Assembly: GCA_017513965.1 (NCBI GenBank)
Contig: JAFWMI010000299.1
Span: 1-52,181 of the forward strand
Direction of reading: 5' to 3'
From: Atopobiaceae bacterium
Lineage (GTDB): Bacteria > Actinomycetota > Coriobacteriia > Coriobacteriales > Atopobiaceae
Length of the DNA: 52,181 nucleotides
Numbering within the stretch: the first letter of the stretch is position 1; the number at the start of each line of letters is the position of its first letter. Below the pieces are notes generated by a model that saw nothing but the letters and a program-made list of their open reading frames with translations, was not told the DNA's origin and did no database searches. Of the stretch, positions 1 through 6,841 are shown one piece after another. The position numbers and the translations under genes are program-made.

Positions 1-1
1 C

Positions 2-403
2 AAGCCCAGTTCCGAATGGGAGTTCTCCAATACGGACAAGGCCATAAGCTCGAGCGAAAACGGGTGGTACGACAACAATTCAAACAACAACTACGACTAC
101 TACAACAACTATGACTACAACGCATACGGCTACGGCACCGAAGGCTATTCTGCCGACGGAACAGGCGGTGACCAAACAGGCACAGGCACAAACTATCAGG
201 ATCAGTCGACAGGCACAGGCACAAACTATCAGGATCAGTCGACAGGCACCGGCACTGACTATGGGCAGGATTCGTATGGGACAGGGACTGGCACTGGCAC
301 CGGGTACGACCAAATGGGCACCGGTGGCACCGGCATGCAGGACACCACCGGCTATACCGACAACACTGGGTACGACTACGGTGGATTCAACAACGGTTTT
401 TAA
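2..403 (+). CDS. C-terminal part of low-complexity secreted/surface protein (5' truncated by window)
   Basis: The open frame enters from the left edge and ends at TAA 401-403. The visible 133 residues are rich in Tyr, Asn, Gly, Thr and Gln, with no globular domain. An 11-residue unit, TGTGTNYQDQS, is repeated exactly twice (176-208 and 209-241) and decays into a third copy with many Thr-Gly pairs. Such tails occur on Gram-positive cell-wall proteins, including class A penicillin-binding proteins, but nothing here identifies the N-terminal domain. Two other frames are also open here only because of the biased composition. A strong hairpin follows the stop codon. Confidence 0.7.
   Translation, partial: KPSSEWEFSNTDKAISSSENGWYDNNSNNNYDYYNNYDYNAYGYGTEGYSADGTGGDQTGTGTNYQDQSTGTGTNYQDQSTGTGTDYGQDSYGTGTGTGTGYDQMGTGGTGMQDTTGYTDNTGYDYGGFNNGF
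176..241 (+). repeat. Two exact tandem 33-bp coding repeats
   Basis: Two identical in-frame 33-bp units encode TGTGTNYQDQS twice. A diverged third unit follows immediately. The multiple-of-three unit keeps the frame, so copy number could change by slippage and alter the tail length of the surface protein. Confidence 0.9.
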
Positions 404-423
404 GAACATGCGCTAAAGGTAGT

Positions 424-457
424 GAGCGGGGATTTGCCTCAAAGCAAATCCCCGCTC
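424..457. terminator. Strong intergenic hairpin between converging genes
   Basis: A perfect 14-bp stem (424-437 with 444-457) closes a 6-nt loop. It lies between the stop of the first gene (403) and the stop of argR on the other strand (479), so it probably ends both transcripts. The T-tract is weak on both sides. Confidence 0.7.
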
Positions 458-478
458 GTCGTTTACATGGCCGCACTG

Positions 479-916
479 CTAACGTGTCGTTGCTCTCAGC
501 TTATTCATAAGGTCGCACATCATGACGGCGCTTGAGTTGTTTCTACCAATGGCCAGAACGGTATCGTTCCCTGCGACCGATCCCATAACCTCTGTTAGGT
601 CGGCAGCATCAACCGCCGCCGCAACGCCCGGGGCGGTACCCGGTTGCGTGTGAATTACTACCAAGTTGTTGGCACACTCCACGCCCGTAACAAACTCCGA
701 CACCATCCGCTGCAAGTGCAGGTCTTCGGCAAGCACATAGATTCCCTCTGGCAGCTTCCTCAACCCCATATCCGCGATGTCGCGGCTGGCAGTTGCTTGC
801 GTACACGTAAAGCCCTCAGCCCGCAACTCCTCTACAAGATCCCGTTGAGTTCTAATGGCTTTGTTGCGCACAATCCACTTTATTGCCTCTTGCCGACCGT
901 TACGCTTCTTCGCCAT
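479..916 (-). CDS. argR: Arginine repressor ArgR
   Basis: The product is 145 residues, normal for ArgR. The N-terminal winged helix (about residues 1-70) contains the IRTQRDLVEELRAEGF and TQATASRDIADMG segments typical of the ArgR DNA-binding domain. The C-terminal oligomerisation and arginine-binding domain carries GTAPGVAAAVDAAD and GNDTVLAIGRN, matching the conserved GTA and D-T-hydrophobic core motifs. The family represses arginine biosynthesis and often activates catabolism as an arginine-bound hexamer. I chose the internal ATG at 914-916 because GAGGGAGA lies 6-8 nt upstream; an in-frame ATG 16 codons earlier has no such site. No arginine genes are adjacent, so it appears to act in trans. 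Confidence 0.93.
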   Translation of the reverse strand: MAKKRNGRQEAIKWIVRNKAIRTQRDLVEELRAEGFTCTQATASRDIADMGLRKLPEGIYVLAEDLHLQRMVSEFVTGVECANNLVVIHTQPGTAPGVAAAVDAADLTEVMGSVAGNDTVLAIGRNNSSAVMMCDLMNKLRATTR

Positions 917-1168
917 GCCAGTCTCCCTCGTTCGCTCGCTCTTTGTTCTTCCATGATTGTGCATAAAACTAGCAGAACATAAAAATTTGTCAATATCACA
1001 CCTTGCATTGAGCCGTGATAAGAAACATCTGCGTGCATAATTTGCGAACTTCTGCCGAAGAACTCCACTAAATAACAGGATTAATCTAGCACCGGCATCG
1101 ATACGGGCATATCATGATGTAAACACAACGCACAATGGATGCTTCCATAAACTACCGGAGGATCAATC
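917..1168. other. Divergent intergenic region between argR and the membrane C39-like gene
   Basis: This AT-rich stretch carries both promoters. Two similar sequences, GTGCATAAAACTAG near 958-972 and GTGCATAATTTGCG near 1033-1047, could be ARG-box-like half sites for autoregulation, but the match to known ARG boxes is loose. No RNA gene or small ORF is evident. Confidence 0.35.
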
Positions 1169-2422
1169 ATGGCCTATTCAATGCGCGACGGGCAGCGAAG
1201 CTCGAGGAGCTCACGCAACTCCAACCGGACGCGAAGTCGTTCCGATCGCCGCTCGGGAAGAGGCTCTTCAAGAGCCGACTCTTCCAGACCTCAGAGCAGG
1301 CGGGGAACGCTCACGCAGCCCGATACGGGCTATCGCTTGCATTCTCGTCGCGTCTCGCGGCCGAATGGTGCCGGCGGAGGGCTTTCGGTACTGCTTCGTC
1401 CGCGCGTGCTTTTGTTCGTTGGCATTGTCATCTTGGTCATCGTTGTGCTTGTTATGGGCGTATCGAGCTGCATACGGAGGAATAACGAGCAGGAGCAGCA
1501 GGCGATCGAGGAGGCAAAGCCCAAGAACGAGCAGGACGGCCGCGTAGCCGCGGGAGTGTCTGCCGCCATGACGTCCAAGTTTACCGAAGCACTCGACCAA
1601 AACGACCTCTTGGCCAAGATTGCCGCAACCGCCGATGAGTATGAGGACGAACGCTTGCTCACCCTCGCGTTGAAAGAGCCTGCTTCCAGAGAGTTCATCG
1701 CAGCGTATCCAACGTCCGATAAATCGAGCAGGCCGTATACCGACCAAGTTTCCCGCGGTGAGGTTCCCGAACTCTACAATTGGGATTCGCGCTGGGGCGC
1801 AGTGACCTACGGCAATGGCCCCCTGGCAGTTACCGGATCTGGCCCCACGACGCTCGCCATGGCATACATGGGCCTTACCGGCAAAACCGACTTCTCCCCC
1901 ACCGAAATAGCCCAGCAGGCGAGCAAGAGCAATTACGCAGACGGTGACTCGGGCAGCAAGGGCGAGCTGTTCTCCAAGCTCACCACGTCTATGGGCCTCA
2001 AGGCCGAGCAGCATGAGCCCGCCGCCGAGACATTCCTGTACTCGCTCAACGAGAACACCATCTTCGCCGTAGAGCTCAAGGCCTCAACGCTCACGGACGA
2101 AGAGCACTGGGCACTCATGGTCAACATCAGCGAGGATGGTAGCGTTACGCTCTTTGACCCCACGTCAACGCAGGTATCCAATACTCCGTGGAGCGTGTAT
2201 ACCATTGCCAGCTCGAGCAAGACGTCCTACTCGCTAAGCGCGTCCGACGAAACCCTTGCCGAGCTCGACAAGGGCAACAGCACCACGAACGGCACGCTCG
2301 CCACCAATGCGAGCACAACGAACTCAACCACCAGCTCCACCAATGCCACCACAGTCGACGAACTCGGCGCATACGACAGCACATATTCCGACTTTGGCTC
2401 GGTGGATGAATACACGTACTAA
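1169..2422 (+). CDS. Membrane-anchored C39-like peptidase-domain protein with Cys-to-Ser change
   Basis: The 417-residue protein starts at an ATG preceded by GGAGGATCAATC. Residues 1-70 are an Arg/Ser-rich cytoplasmic tail. A single hydrophobic segment (about 80-102, ending MGVSSC) anchors it, and the rest is extracellular. Residues about 205-335 resemble the C39_2 papain-like fold: NWDSRWGAVTYGN, then GSGPTTLAM at 223-231, HWALMVNISEDGSVTLFDP with His313 and Asp330. The catalytic position that is normally Cys in a GCGPT-type motif is Ser224 (TCT), so the domain is probably inactive or acts as a binding domain. The C-terminus is a Thr/Ser/Asn-rich tail. No processing partner is adjacent, and the function is unknown. 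Confidence 0.8.
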   Translation: MAYSMRDGQRSSRSSRNSNRTRSRSDRRSGRGSSRADSSRPQSRRGTLTQPDTGYRLHSRRVSRPNGAGGGLSVLLRPRVLLFVGIVILVIVVLVMGVSSCIRRNNEQEQQAIEEAKPKNEQDGRVAAGVSAAMTSKFTEALDQNDLLAKIAATADEYEDERLLTLALKEPASREFIAAYPTSDKSSRPYTDQVSRGEVPELYNWDSRWGAVTYGNGPLAVTGSGPTTLAMAYMGLTGKTDFSPTEIAQQASKSNYADGDSGSKGELFSKLTTSMGLKAEQHEPAAETFLYSLNENTIFAVELKASTLTDEEHWALMVNISEDGSVTLFDPTSTQVSNTPWSVYTIASSSKTSYSLSASDETLAELDKGNSTTNGTLATNASTTNSTTSSTNATTVDELGAYDSTYSDFGSVDEYTY

Positions 2423-2453
2423 ACGAAGAGCACGGCCAAACAGGCCGAAAAGG

Positions 2454-2491
2454 GGGCGCCCCTTTCCTCCCGAGGAAGGAAAGGGGCGCCC
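2454..2491. terminator. Bidirectional terminator hairpin
   Basis: A perfect 15-bp stem (2454-2468 with 2477-2491) has an 8-nt loop. It is flanked by AAAA on the left and TTCTT on the right, and sits between converging genes (stops at 2422 and 2515). Confidence 0.85.
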
Positions 2492-2514
2492 TTCTTATGC
2501 GTCCTTATCGCGAA

Positions 2515-4236
2515 CTACGAAAGAACGGCCTCTGCAGCCGCCTGCAGCTTGTCGCGAACGGCCTCGGACTCGGCGCGCGTCGCGCCCTTGGAGAACAGGT
2601 AGGCCTTGACCTTGGGCTCGGTGCCCGAGGGACGGAAGATGATCTTGTTGTCGTCCTCAAGACGGAACTCGATGACGTTGGTGGGAGGCAGCACCTGAGC
2701 AGCTTCCTTCTGCAGGCCACCCACGCGCGGCATCTCGACGCCCTTGCCGTAGTCGGTAATGCCCGTTACCTTGTAGCCAGCCAGCTCTGCGGGCGGGTTG
2801 TCGCGCAGGCCCTGCATGATGTTGGCCATCTTCTCCGCGCCGGAAGCGCCGGGGAAGCTTGCGTTGACGGTGCCGTTGAGATAGTAGCCATACTTCTTGT
2901 ACAGCTCCTCCATGGCCTCATAGAGGTCCATGCCACGGGCAGCGTAATCGGAAGCCATCTCGACCGCCAACATGGTGGCAACGATGGCGTCCTTGTCACG
3001 TGCGTGCGTGCCAGCGAGGTAGCCGTAGGACTCCTCGAAGCCCATGAGATAGCGGTCCTCTTCGCCTGCGTCCTTGAGCTGGTCAATCTGGTCGCCAATG
3101 AACTTGAAGCCGGTGAGCACGCGACGGACCTCAAAGCCCCAGTCCTTGGCAAGCGCGTCGGGCATGGAGGACGATACGATGGTGGTGACGCCCACCTTGC
3201 TGGCAACGTCCTCGCCATTCTTCTGTGCCTGCTGGGCAAGCCAGTCCATGAGCAGGACGCCCATCTCGTTGCCAGAAATCAGCACGTAATCGCCGCCGTG
3301 CGGAATGGCGGTGCCCATGCGGTCGGCATCGGGGTCGGTAGCCACGAGCAGGTTGGGCTTAACCTCGTCGGCAAGCTTGAGCGCGAGCTCAAGAGCCTCA
3401 CGGAACTCGGGATTGGGATACTGGCACGTGGGGAAGTTGCCATCGGGATTCTTCTGCTCCTCAACCACGGACACGTCGGTGACGCCAATCTCGCCGAGGA
3501 TCTTGGTTACGCACTCCATGCCGGTACCGTTGAGCGGGGTGTACACGACCTTGTAGCCATCGGCTGCCTTGAAGCCAGGAACGGAGACCTTCTTCACGTT
3601 CTGGATGAAGGCGTCGATGACCTCGTCGGGCGTCCACACTACAAGACCCTTCTCCAGAGCCTCGTCGAAGTCCATGATCTCGACGTCGAACGGGTTGACC
3701 TTGGCGATGGTGGCGCTGATCTCGTCAGCGGCCTCGTTGGCGATCTGGCCGCCGTTGTCGTTGTAAACCTTGTAGCCGTTGTACGGCGCAGGATTGTGAG
3801 AGGCGGTGAGGACGATGCCGGCGCTGGTCTTGAGATAACGGACCGCAAAGGACAGCGTGGGGACCGGCTCGATGCGCGGATACACGTACACCTTGATGCC
3901 GTTGGCGGCGAGTACGCCAGCCGCGACCTTCTGGAACTCCTCGCCCTTAAGGCGCGAGTCACGAGCGAGCGCGAGGGTGGGGTTCTCATAGTGAGCGTTA
4001 AGGTAGTCCGCAACACCCTTGGTCGCCTGAGCTACCACATACTCGTTCATGCGGTTGGTGCCAACACCCAGCGTGCCGCGCAGGCCAGCCGTGCCAAACT
4101 CGAGGCTGCGATAGAACGCGTCGAACAGCTTGTCCTCGTCGTTTGCGGCGATGAGCTCGTCCAGCTCCTGCTTGAGGTCGGGGATGGTTACCTTCTCTTG
4201 CCACTCGTCAATCCTGGCCTGAACTTCTGCGTCCAT
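2515..4236 (-). CDS. Phosphoglucomutase/phosphomannomutase family enzyme (PgcA type)
   Basis: This alpha-D-phosphohexomutase interconverts hexose 1- and 6-phosphates and supplies sugar phosphates for glycogen and cell-wall polymers. The 573 residues match the long Gram-positive PgcA-type length. Visible motifs are FGTAGLRG near residue 48, the phosphoserine loop TASHNP with catalytic Ser146, the metal loop DPDADR at 301-306, the sugar loop GFEESYGY, and the C-terminal phosphate loop RPSGTEPKVKAY. The start is the ATG at 4234-4236, preceded by GGAGGG; the frame stays open a further 54 codons upstream without family similarity. A long antisense ORF over this gene is only its shadow. Substrate preference (glucose or mannose) cannot be told from the sequence. 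Confidence 0.93.
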   Translation of the reverse strand: MDAEVQARIDEWQEKVTIPDLKQELDELIAANDEDKLFDAFYRSLEFGTAGLRGTLGVGTNRMNEYVVAQATKGVADYLNAHYENPTLALARDSRLKGEEFQKVAAGVLAANGIKVYVYPRIEPVPTLSFAVRYLKTSAGIVLTASHNPAPYNGYKVYNDNGGQIANEAADEISATIAKVNPFDVEIMDFDEALEKGLVVWTPDEVIDAFIQNVKKVSVPGFKAADGYKVVYTPLNGTGMECVTKILGEIGVTDVSVVEEQKNPDGNFPTCQYPNPEFREALELALKLADEVKPNLLVATDPDADRMGTAIPHGGDYVLISGNEMGVLLMDWLAQQAQKNGEDVASKVGVTTIVSSSMPDALAKDWGFEVRRVLTGFKFIGDQIDQLKDAGEEDRYLMGFEESYGYLAGTHARDKDAIVATMLAVEMASDYAARGMDLYEAMEELYKKYGYYLNGTVNASFPGASGAEKMANIMQGLRDNPPAELAGYKVTGITDYGKGVEMPRVGGLQKEAAQVLPPTNVIEFRLEDDNKIIFRPSGTEPKVKAYLFSKGATRAESEAVRDKLQAAAEAVLS

Positions 4237-4302
4237 AGCTGCAGCCCTCCAAACTTGTTGTGTCTCGGTGGCACCTACGGCAGCCACACGATTTTCCATA
4301 CC

Positions 4303-4315
4303 TAGAATGATTCTA
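4303..4315. promoter_or_regulatory. Short palindrome upstream of the phosphohexomutase gene
   Basis: TAGAAT-G-ATTCTA lies 67 nt upstream of the phosphohexomutase start, in the region shared with the divergent rRNA methyltransferase gene. It could be an operator; no regulator is known for it here. Confidence 0.3.
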
Positions 4316-4448
4316 TCCGCTTGAGAAAGACGTGGAGGCAAGGTAATGGTCGGCGGCTGTTGTTGACAGTCGGACGGTTCTTTTGCCAACCTAGACAAGA
4401 GAACAACACATTGCCACGCTTCGCAATGCCATACGTATGAGGTGCCCC

Positions 4449-6713
4449 ATGGAATTCTTTGCTACCTGTCCGGCCGGATTTGAGTCATTGCTCCGCGATG
4501 AGCTCGTCTCGCTTGGCACACAACGCGTTCGTCCGCTGCAAGGGCGCGTGTCGTTCGAGGGAGACCTCGAGCAAGCGTATCGCGTATGCCTGTGGACCCA
4601 TCTAGCCTCACGCATCATTGCGGTCGTGGACCGGTTCCCCTCCGCAGATGCCAACGAGCTCTACAACGGCATGGGCAACATCGCCTGGGAGGCCCACCTA
4701 ACCTCCGGAAGCACGTTTTGCATAGATGCGTCTGGCACAAACGCGCAGCTCAAGAACACGCAGTTTGTGGCGCTTCGCGCGAAGGACGCGGTGGTGGATC
4801 GCATGGTCCAGCACACGGGCGCCCGTCCGCTTGTGAATGTTACATACCCAGACCTGCGCATTGTGGTGCGCATCTCGCGCAACCATGCGACCGTTGGCAT
4901 AGACCTTGCCGGAGACCCGCTCTTCGTACGCGGATACGAGCAAGCGCGCAATGTCCATGGCCTTAGGCCAGACTACGCAGCCGCGTTGTTGGCGCTGGGT
5001 AACTGGAAGGCTCAGCTGGCACACGAAGCCACCGCCCTCACAGATGCGTCCCCTACGCCCAGCACCATACTTGTTGAGGCCGCCCTACAAGCAGCGCATT
5101 GTGCGCCAGGCGCGCTGAGAGTGCGCTGGGGTTTGTTTGGCTGGGCACGGCACGACCAACAGGCATGGGACAAACTCGTGGCGGAGACCCAGGAGGCAAG
5201 ACGTGACCTACGCGATCGGATGCTTTGCCTGCCAGCCGACTCCGCATCAAGCGCCACCAAGGTGAATGGCATGCTGCGTGCGGCCGGGCTGCAAACACGC
5301 ATACACGTTATGCCACAAGAGCCTAACGCCACGGCCGGTGTCGGCATAGTAGCCTGCGACCTCTCCGCAATCCGGCAAGAGGATCTTGCTCGCGAGGCCA
5401 ACGCCCTTGCAGGGTTTACGCATCTGGTACATGCACTGCAGGCGAACGAAGCCCTGGTGGCTACGCGCGACCAGCTTGCCACCCGATACCTCAACAGCGA
5501 GCCTGCCTCCACCGTGCAAACCCGCGCGGGTCAGGACGCGCTGTGGCTCCAGACGTTCGATTCGCCCGCATCGTACGAACAGGGCCAATACGTCTCGATT
5601 GCACCAGACAAGCACATTCCCGTACTTGCTTCCTCGAGCGAGCAGTTTGCCTCGCGTCTCAAGAAGGTAGCGCGCCTGCGCGCAAAGTGGGCGCGGAGGG
5701 AAGATGTGACCTGCTATCGCGTGTACGATTCAGACTTGCCAGACTACGCCGTGTCCATCGAACTATACCAAGGGACCGACCCCCAAACGGGAGACCTGAG
5801 CGGAGAACGCTGGCTCGTAATATCGGAATACGCCGCTCCAAAGGAAATCGACGCCACGCAAGCAAGAAGCCGCCTGGCAGACGTGCTCGCCATTGCCCCC
5901 GCAGTCCTGCAAGTACCCGCACGCAACGTATTCCTGCGCGTGCGCCATCGCGAGAAGGGTGGGTCCCAATACGCCCAAGAGGGATCGCGTCACATCAAGA
6001 CCGGTCGTCGGGCCGGAGACTTACCAGCCGGCGCCCATCTCATAGACGAGGGAGGACTCATCTTTGAGGTGAACTTCTCTTCCAGGCTCGACTGCGGCAT
6101 CTTCCTGGACCATCGAGAGACCCGCTCCATGCTTCGAGAAATGGCCAAAGAAACCAAGGGATCCAAACGCTTCCTCAATCTCTTTGCCTACACAGGCACG
6201 GCAACATGCTTTGCCACTGATGGAGGCATGCTCCATACCACCACGGTTGACATGTCGCGACCCTCATTGGATTGGGCGCGCCGCAACATGGGCCACAATG
6301 GATTCGTAGGCAGGGAGCACGAATTCGTGCAGGCGGATGTAATAGCTTGGGTTACCGAGCAACGCCACACCAAGAACCGCTGGGACCTCATTTTTTGCGA
6401 TGTCCCCACGTTCTCCAACTCACGCAGAATGGGCAAGCGTTCGTTCGACGTTCAACGAGACCATGCGGAGCTGCTCATTGGTGTTTCTCGTCTGCTCACG
6501 CGAAACGGCACATGCCTGTTCTCGTGCAACCTGCGCAACTTTAGAATCGACGAGGAGAAGCTTCAACACGCTGGCGTGGCCTGCGAGGATATTACCGACC
6601 AGACGATTCCCGAAGACTTCTCGCGCAACAAGCGCATACATCACGCATACCTCGTACGCAGAGTCCCCGGCACGCAGACGCAAACCAAGAATAAAAAGCA
6701 GATTGCCCGTTAG
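4449..6713 (+). CDS. rlmL: RlmKL-type 23S rRNA methyltransferase with degenerate RlmL half
   Basis: The protein aligns along its full length with bifunctional RlmKL: an N-terminal THUMP-type region (FATCPAGFESLLRDEL), an RlmL-like domain, then an RlmK domain. In the RlmK half the SAM motif FLNLFAYTGTA (near residue 575), TTTVDMSRPSLDWA and the catalytic-type CDVPTFSNSRRM (near 650) are intact, so m7G methylation of 23S rRNA (position 2069 in E. coli) is likely. In the RlmL half the segment matching DPMCGSGTLLIEAA reads DASPTPSTILVEAA, and the NPPYGER motif is replaced by CDLSAIRQE. The m2G activity (position 2445) therefore looks lost. The start is chosen at 4449, where GAGGTG lies 4-6 nt upstream; an in-frame ATG at 4437 is also possible. 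Confidence 0.88.
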   Translation: MEFFATCPAGFESLLRDELVSLGTQRVRPLQGRVSFEGDLEQAYRVCLWTHLASRIIAVVDRFPSADANELYNGMGNIAWEAHLTSGSTFCIDASGTNAQLKNTQFVALRAKDAVVDRMVQHTGARPLVNVTYPDLRIVVRISRNHATVGIDLAGDPLFVRGYEQARNVHGLRPDYAAALLALGNWKAQLAHEATALTDASPTPSTILVEAALQAAHCAPGALRVRWGLFGWARHDQQAWDKLVAETQEARRDLRDRMLCLPADSASSATKVNGMLRAAGLQTRIHVMPQEPNATAGVGIVACDLSAIRQEDLAREANALAGFTHLVHALQANEALVATRDQLATRYLNSEPASTVQTRAGQDALWLQTFDSPASYEQGQYVSIAPDKHIPVLASSSEQFASRLKKVARLRAKWARREDVTCYRVYDSDLPDYAVSIELYQGTDPQTGDLSGERWLVISEYAAPKEIDATQARSRLADVLAIAPAVLQVPARNVFLRVRHREKGGSQYAQEGSRHIKTGRRAGDLPAGAHLIDEGGLIFEVNFSSRLDCGIFLDHRETRSMLREMAKETKGSKRFLNLFAYTGTATCFATDGGMLHTTTVDMSRPSLDWARRNMGHNGFVGREHEFVQADVIAWVTEQRHTKNRWDLIFCDVPTFSNSRRMGKRSFDVQRDHAELLIGVSRLLTRNGTCLFSCNLRNFRIDEEKLQHAGVACEDITDQTIPEDFSRNKRIHHAYLVRRVPGTQTQTKNKKQIAR

Positions 6714-6756
6714 CCCGCACTCATAACCAGCGTGCCAACGGCAACTGTCAGCATAT

Positions 6757-6801
6757 TACCATTACTTTTCTGATGTTCTGGCATAGAGACAGATATGGTA
6801 A
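6757..6801 (+). promoter_or_regulatory. Inverted repeat upstream of the muramidase gene
   Basis: TTACCAT (6757-6763) and ATGGTAA (6795-6801) form an inverted repeat with about 31 nt between arms, just upstream of the muramidase start. It may be an operator or a weak hairpin; the preceding gene ends at 6713. Confidence 0.3.
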
Positions 6802-6841
6802 AGTTGATGGATTACTGTCGCTTAATCGTTGGAGGTGTTCC

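Noticed and set aside
2497-4305. 602-codon plus-strand open frame opposite the phosphohexomutase gene
   Set aside because: It mirrors a well-conserved enzyme on the other strand and shows Leu/Val/Gly/His-rich composition without any domain; a shadow of high-GC coding sequence.
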